Part shown: positions 33,318-41,977 of the stretch, in pieces | Position numbering within the stretch: position 1 is the first letter of the stretch | Layout: the number at the start of each line of letters is the position of its first letter | NCBI GenBank assembly: GCA_031551515.1 | Contig: JAVBNL010000018.1 | Coordinates: forward strand, 1 to 64,000 | Length of the DNA stretch: 64,000 bases | DNA from: FLUQ01 sp031551515 | Lineage (GTDB): Bacteria > Desulfobacterota > Desulfovibrionia > Desulfovibrionales > Desulfovibrionaceae | Direction: 5' to 3' | Notes under the pieces: model-generated | Seen by the model: the letters and a program-made list of their open reading frames with translations, nothing else | What the model was told of the DNA's origin: nothing | The model's database searches: none | Translations under genes and position numbers: made by a program

Positions 33318-34166
33318 CTACCTGACGAAAGTCCCGTCCGCCAGATCGCGGCGGGCCTGCGTCAGTTCCTCTTTGGTGTTCATGACGATGGGGCCGCCCC
33401 AGGCGACCGGCTCACGCAGGGGCGGGCCGGAAACCACAATCAGCCGCGCGCCTTCCGCCTTCGCGCTCACGTTGAGAATGTCGCCGGACGAAAAAAGCAC
33501 CGCCCGCCGCGCCCCGGCCGTGCCGCTGTGCGGCGGGAACGAGCAAGAACCCTGTAGAATATAGGCGAAAACCGTCACGCCCGGCGGCGTATCCAAAGCC
33601 CACAGGCCGTTGGGGGCAAGGGTCACGTCCAGAAAGAGCGCGTCCACATATTCGCCCCGCGCAGCCCCGCTCTGCCCTTTGTATTCGCCGCTCACAACGC
33701 GCACGGCGGCGGCGGTTTCCTGCACCACAGGCACGGAAGCCGCCGTGATGTCGCGGTATTTGGGCTCGGTCATTTTGTGCTTGGCGGGCAGGTTGATCCA
33801 CAATTGCAGGCCCAGCATGCGGCCACGGCCGTCTTTCGGGGCTTTGGGCATTTCCTGGTGCAAAATGCCCCGGCCGGCGGTCATCCATTGACAGTCGCCG
33901 CCCCGAATGACGCCGGAGTTGCCCAAACTGTCCTGGTGGTCGATTTCTCCCTCAATCAGATAGGTGAAGGTCTCGATGCCCCTGTGCGGGTGCATGGGAA
34001 AGCCCCTGACGTAGTCGTCCGGGTTGGTGGAGTCAAAAGCGTCAAGCATCAGAAAAGGGTCAAAGTCATAGACCGTGCCCGTGCCGAGCACGCGCACCAG
34101 TTTCACCCCGGCCCCGTCGATGGTGGGGGAACCGGTGACGGTTTTGATGATCGTCCGTTGCGTCAT
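33318..34166 (-). CDS. Pirin family protein
   Basis: A 282-residue bicupin. The N-terminal cupin carries the metal ligands in FPMHPHRGIETFTYL and TAGRGILHQE. The C-terminal part (GEYKGQ..., LQGSCSFP...) is the degenerate second cupin. Bacterial pirins bind Fe(II); some act as quercetinases or influence pyruvate metabolism. GGAGG precedes the ATG at 34166; the frame extension to 34238 is not conserved. It is divergent from the alkylhydroperoxidase-like pair. Confidence 0.9.
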   Translation of the reverse strand: MTQRTIIKTVTGSPTIDGAGVKLVRVLGTGTVYDFDPFLMLDAFDSTNPDDYVRGFPMHPHRGIETFTYLIEGEIDHQDSLGNSGVIRGGDCQWMTAGRGILHQEMPKAPKDGRGRMLGLQLWINLPAKHKMTEPKYRDITAASVPVVQETAAAVRVVSGEYKGQSGAARGEYVDALFLDVTLAPNGLWALDTPPGVTVFAYILQGSCSFPPHSGTAGARRAVLFSSGDILNVSAKAEGARLIVVSGPPLREPVAWGGPIVMNTKEELTQARRDLADGTFVR

Positions 34167-34283
34167 ATGAGCCTCCGCATGCAAAGCTGAATAGGGGAAC
34201 TTCGCGTATGTTATGAAGAAGAAAACCGGCGTTGTCAAAGGCCGGAGATTGACTTTGCGTATGCGCCGCCATACACTCTATCA

Positions 34284-34895
34284 ATGAACGCAATACCAAA
34301 CGATATCATCAACTATGTCAGCGGGATACGAGCAGGGTCCAACCTGGATCTTCTGCGCGGCGAACGGCCGGAAGCGAAAATAAACGCGCAGGAAAGCTAT
34401 TGCGCTCTTTTCGCGCCGCAAGAAGCAAACGACGTGTCGCTTGCCGAACGTTTCGCCCTGGCCGTCTTTACGGCGGGCCTGCACGGAGACGCGGATCTTG
34501 CGGCCTTTTACGCCGAGGGATTGGCGGCGACGGGCGCATCCGGCGCGCTTTTGGAGGCGGCGCGCGCCCTGCCGGGCGATGCGGGGTCAGGGCCCTACGG
34601 CCGGTATCCGAGCGGGCCGCTCAGCGCCGAAGATGAAGCCGGGCCCGCGTGGCAGCCGCCGCAAGAACGGGGCGAGATTTTGGGGCCGCGCCTTGCGGCC
34701 GCCTTTGAACACGCGCACATGCTGACCTTTCACCCGCGCGACAGCTCGCAAGCGGCCCTGCAAAGCCTGCTGGACGCCGGGTGGTCTTCCGCCGGCGTGG
34801 TGACGGTTTCACAGCTCATCAGTTTTCTGGCTTACCAGGCGCGCCTGGTCCACGGGCTGCGCGTCATGGCGCGCGCCATGAACGCCGAAGGATAA
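34284..34895 (+). CDS. CMD domain protein, Avi_7170-like
   Basis: A 203-residue protein matching the first member of a known two-gene unit of AhpD-fold proteins. The N-terminal DIINYVSGI..GSNLDLLR and the C-terminal TVSQLISFLAYQARLVHGLRVM are typical of that subfamily. It lacks a CxxC peroxidase pair. It is followed by the CxxC-containing partner 11 bases downstream. Confidence 0.72.
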   Translation: MNAIPNDIINYVSGIRAGSNLDLLRGERPEAKINAQESYCALFAPQEANDVSLAERFALAVFTAGLHGDADLAAFYAEGLAATGASGALLEAARALPGDAGSGPYGRYPSGPLSAEDEAGPAWQPPQERGEILGPRLAAAFEHAHMLTFHPRDSSQAALQSLLDAGWSSAGVVTVSQLISFLAYQARLVHGLRVMARAMNAEG

Positions 34896-34906
34896 AGGGA
34901 ACGAAC

Positions 34907-35512
34907 ATGCGCGAGAAGACCATCGACCCGGGCGTCACGCAGCCGGTAAATACCTTTACCCAGGCGAACATCGTCTGGAAACCCTGGCTGGAGCCTTTGG
35001 CCGAAGAAGAGCTGACCGAGCGCCACATGGCCGCTTTTAAAGCGGCGGCGCACGCGAAATCGACGTATTTCCGCCTGCTGGCGCGGGATGTGGATATTTT
35101 GCGGGCCAGATCCCGCTCGGACCAGGATATTTTTTACAACTGCAAAAACGGCTTGCCGCGAGGCGAGCGCGAGTTTACGGCCGCGGCTGTTTCGCGGTGT
35201 AACGGCTGCATTTATTGCGCATCCGTGCATGCGCGGTTCGCAACGACGTTCGCCAAACGCGGCGATGATGTGAACGCCTTTCTTGAGAAGGGCTTCAGCG
35301 TGGATCTTGGGGCGCGCTGGAACGCCATCGCCAAGGCGGCGGCCGCGTTGACCGCGACCCCTGCCGCTTTCGGCGCGGAACATATGGCGGAGTTGCGTGA
35401 AGCGGGTCTGAGTGAACTGGAGATTATGGACGTTATTAACTGCGCGGCTTTTTTCGCTTGGGCCAACAGGTTGATGTTGTCGCTGGGGGAACCGGATCAG
35501 CCGGGGACATAA
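34907..35512 (+). CDS. Alkylhydroperoxidase domain protein (CMD family)
   Basis: A 201-residue AhpD-fold protein with the redox pair in SRCNGCIYCASVHARFA, where the second CxxC plus His forms the proton relay of alkylhydroperoxidases. It is the partner of the preceding CMD protein; the two may form a heteromer that reduces organic peroxides. AAGGGA precedes the ATG at 34907. The luciferase-like monooxygenase or transport genes often linked to this pair are absent here. Confidence 0.8.
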   Translation: MREKTIDPGVTQPVNTFTQANIVWKPWLEPLAEEELTERHMAAFKAAAHAKSTYFRLLARDVDILRARSRSDQDIFYNCKNGLPRGEREFTAAAVSRCNGCIYCASVHARFATTFAKRGDDVNAFLEKGFSVDLGARWNAIAKAAAALTATPAAFGAEHMAELREAGLSELEIMDVINCAAFFAWANRLMLSLGEPDQPGT

Positions 35513-35527
35513 GAACTATGCTCTCGA

Positions 35528-35640
35528 TTTTTTGACAAAACGGGTTTCGGTGTAGGCTGGCCCTCGCCGGGAAGGCGGACCAACTAAGAAAAATAAATGT
35601 GGTCCCTTCCCACAGGAGAGCACTCTGTCAAAGAGATGGG
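35528..35640. ncRNA. Candidate structured RNA in an intergenic gap
   Basis: The gap between two convergent genes contains a 12-bp interrupted stem, GGGAAGG.GACCA (35569-35582) pairing with TGGTCCCTTCCC (35600-35611), around an A-rich loop. TTTTGACA (35530) and TGTCAAAG (35626) pair outside it. TTGACA at 35532 could be a -35 box, but no good -10 is present. The strong terminator at 35665-35699 follows. It does not match SRP RNA, RNase P, tmRNA or the 6S pattern that I know. It could be a small RNA on either strand or a remnant. Confidence 0.3.
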
Positions 35641-35664
35641 AGCAAGGTTCTTTATAAAAACAGG

Positions 35665-35699
35665 AAAACGGGTTCCGGCTTTCACCGGAACCCGTTTTT
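35665..35699. terminator. Bidirectional intrinsic terminator
   Basis: A perfect 14-bp stem AAAACGGGTTCCGG/CCGGAACCCGTTTT with a 6-base loop, with a T-tract on each strand. It lies 18 bases past the meso-DAP dehydrogenase stop and can also end transcription entering from the left. Confidence 0.92.
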
Positions 35700-35716
35700 A
35701 CATAGCGCAACCGACC

Positions 35717-36640
35717 TCACACCAGCCGCGCGATATGCTCCATTCTGTCGCCGGGCAAGAGCGCCACCGGCGGCACGTCAATAAGCGTGTAGCACCCCGC
35801 GTTCATGCGGGTCACCGCACGCGCGCACGAAACAAGCACCTGCGCGGTCAGCGCGGGGTTGTCGATGCGCATGTCGAAGGTCAAATGCTGGTTCGAAATG
35901 CTGCCGGATGCGCCGACGCGCTCCATCAGCACGCCGTGGGAGTTGTCGGCAACCGCAGCCATCTCTTCCGGGCTTTTCACTTCGCGCACGTCCAGGGGGT
36001 CATGACTGAAATAGGGGTCGGCGGCCAGGTCCTTTTTGATGGTTTCAAAGGCATGCCCCGCCTGCGGCAGAATGTAGACCAGCCGCGAATGCCGCCCCCC
36101 GCCGATGGGAATGGTGATGGAAGTGGCGTCCGCCACGCCTTTGATGGCGCGGGCGGCGACGGAATGGCCCATGGAGCGGCCCCGGCCGAAATTGGTGAAG
36201 GTGGTGCCCACGGGGGTCATGGCTTCAAACAGGGCGCGCAAGACGGAATCGGTGCCCGGGTCCCACCCGGCGGCGGTGATGCAAACGCGCCCCGCCTTTT
36301 TGGCGGCTTCGTCCAGGTTCCGCACCAGCGCGGGTATTTCCGTGTGGATGTCAAAACTGTCCACCGTGTGCATGCCTTTGGCCAGGTAATGGCGGGCGTC
36401 TTCCGGCACGGCGCGCGAGGGCCCGGCCACGACCACCACATCGGGCTTGCCTTTTTGGGCGATCAAATCGTCGATGGAAGCGAAATCGGGGGCCCCTTTA
36501 AGGTCCTGAACCTGCGTGCCCAGCGATGCGGCGCGGCGAATCACACCCAGGCATTCCATGTCGCGGGCGCAACTGATGCTGTCGATGACGTGGCGCCCGA
36601 TATTGCCCAGCCCGTGCACCGCAACCTTGATCATAGCCAT
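35717..36640 (-). CDS. ddh: meso-Diaminopimelate D-dehydrogenase
   Basis: NADP-dependent enzyme of 307 residues interconverting meso-DAP and tetrahydrodipicolinate plus ammonia. The N-terminal nucleotide fold reads KVAVHGLGNIGRHVIDSI. VVVVAGPSRAV, DSFDIHTEIP and the substrate-site segment TAAGWDPGTDSVLRALFE are typical of the family, as is FGRGRSMGHS. The ATG at 36640 has AAGGAG upstream. It is the last gene of a run with an asparaginase and an unknown protein, which may mean nitrogen assimilation or a catabolic role rather than lysine synthesis alone. Confidence 0.88.
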   Translation of the reverse strand: MAMIKVAVHGLGNIGRHVIDSISCARDMECLGVIRRAASLGTQVQDLKGAPDFASIDDLIAQKGKPDVVVVAGPSRAVPEDARHYLAKGMHTVDSFDIHTEIPALVRNLDEAAKKAGRVCITAAGWDPGTDSVLRALFEAMTPVGTTFTNFGRGRSMGHSVAARAIKGVADATSITIPIGGGRHSRLVYILPQAGHAFETIKKDLAADPYFSHDPLDVREVKSPEEMAAVADNSHGVLMERVGASGSISNQHLTFDMRIDNPALTAQVLVSCARAVTRMNAGCYTLIDVPPVALLPGDRMEHIARLV

Positions 36641-36702
36641 ACAGAGAACTCCTTTACCGGGCGGCATTGCCCGAAATTACCGTAAAGCTATACCGCGCGT
36701 AT

Positions 36703-37683
36703 TCAGGGTGTGTCAAAATATACGGCGATCTGTTTGGGGTCGCGGGTTTCGCCCAGCGCCAGCATCAGTTTGATGCGGGCTTTGGGGCCGCTTATTTCCC
36801 CGCCGAGTATGACGCCCGCTTCCAGCAGCTTTTTCACGCCGCCTTCATAAGCGTAAATATCCAGCACCCGGCCGCCCAAGCAGCGGCTTGTCAGCACCAC
36901 GGGAATGCCGTTTTCAATGGCAAGGCTCATTCCCGCGGCCGCGCCGGGCGACACGTTGCCCCGGCCGAACCCTTCAACCACGATACCTTTGGCCCCTTTT
37001 TCCACCAGACATTTGAAGAAAAAGTCGTCGGATCCGGCCGCCAGCTTGACCAGATACACGCTCTCTTCGATGTGCGCCGGCCTGATTTTTTGCAGACCGA
37101 GCGGGGAACGGCGAAAAATGACCCGGTCGGCGTCCGCGTAGCCCAGCGGCCCCCAAAAGGGAGACGCAAAGGTGCCGGGGTTGGCGGAGTGGGTTTTGGT
37201 CACTTCGCGCGCGGCGTGTATCTCTTCGTTCATCACCACCAGGGCGCCTTTGCCCCGGGCGTCGCGGCTGGCTGCGGTGCGCACGGCGCAGAGAATGTTT
37301 TTCGGCCCGTCCGGGCTGATCTCGGCGGCGCTGCGCATGGCCGCGGTCAGGCACACGGGTTTGTCGCTGCGCACATACAGATCCAGAAAATAGGCCGTTT
37401 CTTCCAGCGTATCCGTGCCGTGGGTGATGACCACGCCCGCCACGTTTTGGTCGGCAAGGGCGTCTTCAACCTGCAGCGCCAGGGCGTGCATGCGCGGTAT
37501 GGTCATGTGCGGGCTGGGGATATTGGCAAACTCGCGCACCTCCACAGGGCAGACGTTCGCCAGCGGAGGCACGGCTTCGATCAGCTCCGGGCCGCTGACG
37601 GCCGGAACCGTGCCGCCGATAACAGGGTCGTAGCGCATGGCAATGGTGCCGCCGGTGGTGAAAACAATGACTTTGCCGCGCAT
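36703..37683 (-). CDS. L-asparaginase family amidohydrolase
   Basis: A 326-residue type I/II asparaginase that hydrolyses asparagine, or a related amide, to the acid and ammonia. The nucleophile T13 is in FTTGGTIA, T90 and D91 in THGTDTLEETA form the second catalytic triad, and a Lys follows in the middle region. No signal peptide, so the enzyme is cytoplasmic. AGGAGG lies before the ATG. It starts 13 bases after the unknown His-rich gene and 62 bases before ddh, all on one strand. Confidence 0.9.
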   Translation of the reverse strand: MRGKVIVFTTGGTIAMRYDPVIGGTVPAVSGPELIEAVPPLANVCPVEVREFANIPSPHMTIPRMHALALQVEDALADQNVAGVVITHGTDTLEETAYFLDLYVRSDKPVCLTAAMRSAAEISPDGPKNILCAVRTAASRDARGKGALVVMNEEIHAAREVTKTHSANPGTFASPFWGPLGYADADRVIFRRSPLGLQKIRPAHIEESVYLVKLAAGSDDFFFKCLVEKGAKGIVVEGFGRGNVSPGAAAGMSLAIENGIPVVLTSRCLGGRVLDIYAYEGGVKKLLEAGVILGGEISGPKARIKLMLALGETRDPKQIAVYFDTP

Positions 37684-37696
37684 ATAGCCTCCTATA

Positions 37697-38935
37697 TTAG
37701 CGGGTTATGCGCACCAGGGCGTCAAGATCGCCCCGCCAGGCATGCTGTTCCAGGTGCGCTTTCGCCGCGGGCAGTTCCGGGCGCAGAACGGCGACCGCTT
37801 TTTTGATTATGGCGACATAGCGCGCCAGGTCTTCTTCCGTCAAAAAGGGAAACACATATCTGTCACGGTATGCCTGCGGCATGACGTAGCTGAGCACCGC
37901 CCCCATGCCGGGCATAATGCCGGTGCCGCCAACGATTTCATGCAACCGGTCGGACATGAAGCTGACCCCGGCCCCGTCTTCGCTGACCAGGCGGGCCAGC
38001 TTCGCCAAGGCTGCGATTTTTTCCTGCGACCAGCGGGCGTTCTTCAATTCTTCACCGGCCGCGATAACGGCATCGCCGAGGGCTTTGGTGGTGTTTTCCA
38101 GCCCGTTCGGGGTGCGCTTCATCACATCGGTGCGGTAGCGAACGCTGTAGCCCAACTCTTCCGCCGCCCGCGTCACGGCTTGTCCCACAACAGGGTTGTC
38201 GTCAACCGGGTCGGCCCGCACCAGAAAATAGGGGTCCGTGGCCTCGGCGGAATAGGCCGGGGAATAAATTTTACCCTCCACAACAATGGTGGGAATATTC
38301 TCCATGCCCAAATCACGCATCACGGTTTTTTTGGAACCGGCGCAGACGTTGCCTTCCAGGTCTTCCACAGGGCCGCTGCCGTCAAGGGTGGCGTTGACCG
38401 TGCCCAGAACGGAAACGGGCACGCCGCCGATATCAAGCACCGCGCCGCTGATGCGGCCGCAGCAGTTTTCAAGGTTTTCCGTGGTATCTTTGAAGCGCGA
38501 AGGAAAGTTTTTGACGAAACTGTCCAGGGCCGCGTTGGCTATGGCCGTTTGCAGGGCTACGGGCGTTTCGTGAACGCCCTGGCCGTAAAAACGGCCGAAC
38601 GCTTCAAGAACCAGCGTCTGGGTGCGCAGGGCGTCGCGGCCTTCCAGGCTTTTGGCCAGGCGCGCTTCGTGCATGGTCACGCCGCGCCGGGGGGCGCATG
38701 AAGCAACGCCGCCCGCGGTGGTTTCCACCGTGATGCGGCCGTGTATGCCGGTTTCGGCGCGCACTTCCCTGATGATCAGGGGCAGGTTCGTCGCTTCTTG
38801 AAACAAGGCCAGCACCGTGGCTAGGCCCACGGAATCGTCCTGCAAAAAGTGGTTGTGGCTGTGGCAGTGCCCGCTGCCCACATGCCCGGCAATACCGATG
38901 ACGCCATGTTTGTGTTCACTCAGACGAACGCGCAT
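37697..38935 (-). CDS. Conserved protein of unknown function, His-rich N-terminus
   Basis: A 412-residue soluble protein that I cannot assign. The N-terminal segment GIAGHVGSGHCHSHNHFLQDDS places five histidines and a cysteine close together and looks like a metal site. Further marks are GGVASCAPRRGVTMHEA, NCCGRISGAVLDIGG and GGTGIMPGMGAVLSYVMPQAY. GGAGG precedes the ATG at 38935; the frame extension to 38986 is not needed. Its 13-base spacing to the asparaginase gene suggests a joint function, perhaps acting on the same substrate or its product. A metal-dependent enzyme is inferred, not shown. Confidence 0.7.
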   Translation of the reverse strand: MRVRLSEHKHGVIGIAGHVGSGHCHSHNHFLQDDSVGLATVLALFQEATNLPLIIREVRAETGIHGRITVETTAGGVASCAPRRGVTMHEARLAKSLEGRDALRTQTLVLEAFGRFYGQGVHETPVALQTAIANAALDSFVKNFPSRFKDTTENLENCCGRISGAVLDIGGVPVSVLGTVNATLDGSGPVEDLEGNVCAGSKKTVMRDLGMENIPTIVVEGKIYSPAYSAEATDPYFLVRADPVDDNPVVGQAVTRAAEELGYSVRYRTDVMKRTPNGLENTTKALGDAVIAAGEELKNARWSQEKIAALAKLARLVSEDGAGVSFMSDRLHEIVGGTGIMPGMGAVLSYVMPQAYRDRYVFPFLTEEDLARYVAIIKKAVAVLRPELPAAKAHLEQHAWRGDLDALVRITR

Positions 38936-39022
38936 GCAGGCCTCCGGAAAAGCGTTGGCGTATGCTCGGTTGTCAGCATACACCATAGACGAATTTTAAA
39001 CAGCTATTTTTGACGAAATAAT

Positions 39023-39060
39023 GACGGCCCGCCGCCGCGTATGCGGTGCGGCGGGCCGTC
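39023..39060 (-). terminator. Intrinsic terminator after the permease gene
   Basis: A perfect 13-bp stem GACGGCCCGCCGC/GCGGCGGGCCGTC with a 12-base loop. On the minus strand it is followed by ATTATTTCGTCAAAAA, a modest T-run. It separates the permease from the unknown gene downstream, so the latter needs its own promoter or read-through. Confidence 0.75.
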
Positions 39061-39080
39061 GGTCGTGGTGTAAAAACCTG

Positions 39081-40364
39081 TCAGCGCACCATGCCCATCA
39101 CCAAGGTGATGACAAAGGCCACGCCGAAACCGAAGAGGATGGCAGGCCGCTGGAAACGGTTGGCCGCGCGCAGTTCGGAACCGGGAATGACCGGAATAAC
39201 CGTGGCCAGGGCGGCAACGGGCCCGCCGGTCAGAAAGTACTGAATGGTGGAAGCGCCACCGGCGGCGGCAATGGCGGCGGTCAAAGGATCCGCGCCGGTT
39301 TTAAGCACCACTTGCAGCATGGGCAGAACCACGGCCACGGATGCGCCGTACGACTGGGTCAGAAGAGCGGTCAGGCCGGCCACCAGCAGCATGATCTGGA
39401 TAGGAGCCGCATGCACCATGGGGCCGATGGCGTTCGATATGACGTCGGTCAGGCCCACGGCCCTGATGGTGCCGGACATGAACAAAAAGCCGATGGTGGC
39501 CACAATGGGGGTCGCGATCTTGGTCACCCCGTCCAGCATGGCGGCTTCACCGGCCTTGGGAGACAGTTTGGCCAGAATGGTGGTGAGCAGGGCGCAGACC
39601 ACGCCCACCAGGAAGATGGGGAACCCGGCCACGAAACCCGCCACCAGGATGATGAAAGGCAAGTATGCGGTGAACGTGGGGGTGCCGTTGCCGTTGCTTT
39701 CGTATTCGGCGGCAATGCGTTCCGCTTCTTCCTGGGTCATGGAAAAGCCGCTGGCAGCCATTTCGCGGCGCAGGCGGATGTAGCTGAAGGCGAAGATGGA
39801 AAGCGCCACGATGGCGCCGCAAATGTTGATGGCGCCGAAGCCGATGGCGGCGGTGGCGATAATGGCCACCTGGGTCGGGTGGGTGAACCCGGCGAAGTTG
39901 CCGAAATGCCCCGCGTGCGCGGTGATGCCGGCCGCTTTGTTGGGGTCGACCCCCAGCCTGACTGCGGCCGGGCCGGTGATGGCGCCGGTGATGACCGGCT
40001 GGGTGAAGCCCGTCAGCGCGCCGATGATGCCCGCCGCGATACCGCCGGCAGCGGCGACGCCGGGGCCGCCGCCCATTTTGCGGCCCACGCGAATGATGCT
40101 TTTGATAATCACGTCAAGAAAGCCCGCCACCTGCATGACGCCGATGAAGAGCAGCACCCCGGACATATCCGCAAGCACGGGGTTGAGGCCGCCGTTGATG
40201 AGTTTGGCGACGGTGACGCTGGCGCCTCCGGCCAGGGGAATGCCCGCGGCTACGGCGGCAAGGCCCGAACCGAGAATGGCCGTGGTGTACAGGGGGGTCC
40301 AGCCGGTAATCATCAAGATCAGCGTGGCGCCCATCAGGATCTGCCCGAGAATCATCGAAGACAT
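39081..40364 (-). CDS. GntP/citrate-type (IT superfamily) permease
   Basis: A 427-residue inner-membrane permease with about 12 hydrophobic segments. It has a repeated Gly-rich re-entrant pattern (GFTQPVITGAITGPAAVRLG; AAAGGASTIQYFLTGGPVAAL) typical of anion transporters of the ion-transporter superfamily. AAAGGAG precedes the ATG at 40364. Position ahead of the asparaginase group suggests uptake of an amino or carboxylic acid; this is inference. It has its own terminator. Confidence 0.75.
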   Translation of the reverse strand: MSSMILGQILMGATLILMITGWTPLYTTAILGSGLAAVAAGIPLAGGASVTVAKLINGGLNPVLADMSGVLLFIGVMQVAGFLDVIIKSIIRVGRKMGGGPGVAAAGGIAAGIIGALTGFTQPVITGAITGPAAVRLGVDPNKAAGITAHAGHFGNFAGFTHPTQVAIIATAAIGFGAINICGAIVALSIFAFSYIRLRREMAASGFSMTQEEAERIAAEYESNGNGTPTFTAYLPFIILVAGFVAGFPIFLVGVVCALLTTILAKLSPKAGEAAMLDGVTKIATPIVATIGFLFMSGTIRAVGLTDVISNAIGPMVHAAPIQIMLLVAGLTALLTQSYGASVAVVLPMLQVVLKTGADPLTAAIAAAGGASTIQYFLTGGPVAALATVIPVIPGSELRAANRFQRPAILFGFGVAFVITLVMGMVR

Positions 40365-40511
40365 GTCCGCTCCTTTCGTTTGGCCGAGTTGTGTGGAGTA
40401 GGCAAAGTGGTACAACCAATATGGTACAACCAATCCCCTACTGACGGTCTACCGATTCGTCAATAAGAGAAACGCGAGAAAACGATTAATATTGAAAAAG
40501 GTGTTGGGGCG

Positions 40512-41951
40512 TCAGGGATTTTTTTTGCCGTGCCCCCGGCGGGTGAAAGGGGGCGCGGCCGGGCGCGGCTGTGTTGCCGGTTTTACGCCGCTTTGCGGGC
40601 TCTTCGGGCGGGCTCTTTTTTCGGCTTCGGGCCTGGCCGGAACTGTTTTTTTCACGGCGGGCGCAGGCAGCGTGACCGTCAGGGCGCCGGTTTTGAGGTC
40701 TCGCTCGTCCCGTTCCGGCCAGCGTATTTGCAAGGTCGCGCCGGAAGGGATGCGCAGCGCGTTCACGACCAGGGCCAGGCCCCGTTCCGTGCAGGCATAG
40801 CGGGCCACCCCCCGGTCGGGCAGGCGGATGGGGTCGGAAAGAATGCGCGCCACAGCGGTTTTGGGCCATCCGCCTTCGGGCGCGTGATAGAAATCCGCAT
40901 CCGGCCCGTTCCAGTCGTCGCCATCTTCTCCGCCGTCATCCCAATCGCCTTCATCGTCGTACAGGTCCGGGGCGATGTCCGCGAAATCCCGCGCCGGGTT
41001 CGCCGCATGGGGCGTGTCTGGCGCCGCTTGCAGCAAAAGGCAGCTGAGGCTGAAGGCTTCTTTTTCCAGCTTCGCCTTGCGGGTCAGCTCCAGCAGGCTT
41101 TTGGGGGCTGCGTCCTCTCCGGCCGCTGCGACCGGGTGCGAGAAGTGGCACCAGCCCGTGGGCCGTTTACCCGGCATTGAGGGCGTCAGCATGGGGCAGG
41201 GACCCTGGTGCGGGCAGGGGCAAAGGGGCGAGAGCCCGGCCGCAAGCCCCCCCCGGCGGAGCAGTGCGATCAGCTTGCCGCCCAGGCGGTTGCCCGGCTC
41301 CACGGCCAGCAAACGCCCTTCAGGTGTAAGGCGGCCGGCGATCTGCCCGGCCAGATCCGCCAGGCGCTGTTCCAGTGAGCTTTCGCGCCCGGCCGGAATC
41401 TCATTGAGCACGTTGCCCGCCGTGATCAGGGCGGCTTTATTTTTCAAACCGCGCAGCGCCGCATCCAGCGGCCCGCGCCGCAATTCGATGCGCCAGGGGC
41501 TTTTTTCACCGGCCAGTTCGCGGAAAATGTCGCGCCCGACCTGCATGGGGTTGGGGGCCACGTCGTTGCAGATGACCGTCAGCGGCATGTCCCGCCATTG
41601 CGGATAGGCCAGCCATAAGGCCAGCGGCATGGTCAGGGGGCCGCTGCCCAGGTCCAGCAGCGTGTCGCCGGGGGTGAGCGAAAGCTTCAGGCCGGGCAGC
41701 AGATGGGCCATGCGCACCAAGTTCCAGGGCAGAAAATAGCGGCAATACGCGGTCAAAAAACGGGGACTTATCCAATAGGGCCGTTCCATGCGGTTCCGTT
41801 CCTGCGTCAGCAGGCGCGAGAGATCGCGAACCGCGTAAGGCAGCTCCCGCGCGTGGGCGGCGGAAAGGCGGGTCGCGGTTTCAATGGCGCGTGCGGCGTT
41901 TTGCAGGTCGCGGGCCAGATCCAAGGACGGGGGGTGAAAAAGGTTGCGCAT
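40512..41951 (-). CDS. Rsm22-family small ribosomal subunit methyltransferase-like protein
   Basis: A 479-residue Rossmann-fold protein related to mitochondrial Rsm22. Motif I is LLDLGSGP (98-105) and a later motif is NVLNEIP. The cluster C244, C246, C252 in CPCPHQGPCPM and C268 in WCHFSHP are the conserved ligands, reported to bind an iron-sulfur cluster in the family. An acidic segment (DDEGDWDDGGEDGDDW) and a basic Pro-rich tail flank the C-terminal OB-like part. Expected role is small-subunit rRNA modification or assembly. It ends close to the TauE gene start region on the same strand. Confidence 0.82.
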   Translation of the reverse strand: MRNLFHPPSLDLARDLQNAARAIETATRLSAAHARELPYAVRDLSRLLTQERNRMERPYWISPRFLTAYCRYFLPWNLVRMAHLLPGLKLSLTPGDTLLDLGSGPLTMPLALWLAYPQWRDMPLTVICNDVAPNPMQVGRDIFRELAGEKSPWRIELRRGPLDAALRGLKNKAALITAGNVLNEIPAGRESSLEQRLADLAGQIAGRLTPEGRLLAVEPGNRLGGKLIALLRRGGLAAGLSPLCPCPHQGPCPMLTPSMPGKRPTGWCHFSHPVAAAGEDAAPKSLLELTRKAKLEKEAFSLSCLLLQAAPDTPHAANPARDFADIAPDLYDDEGDWDDGGEDGDDWNGPDADFYHAPEGGWPKTAVARILSDPIRLPDRGVARYACTERGLALVVNALRIPSGATLQIRWPERDERDLKTGALTVTLPAPAVKKTVPARPEAEKRARPKSPQSGVKPATQPRPAAPPFTRRGHGKKNP

Positions 41952-41977
41952 GGGGGCTTCTTATCAGGGCTTGCGTT

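Noticed and set aside
35528..35699. SRP RNA, 6S RNA, tmRNA or RNase P RNA
   Set aside because: The conserved sequences of these RNAs as I know them (for example the SRP GGAAGG/AGCAG tip loop in a hairpin end, the RNase P P4 core) are not present in the right arrangement.
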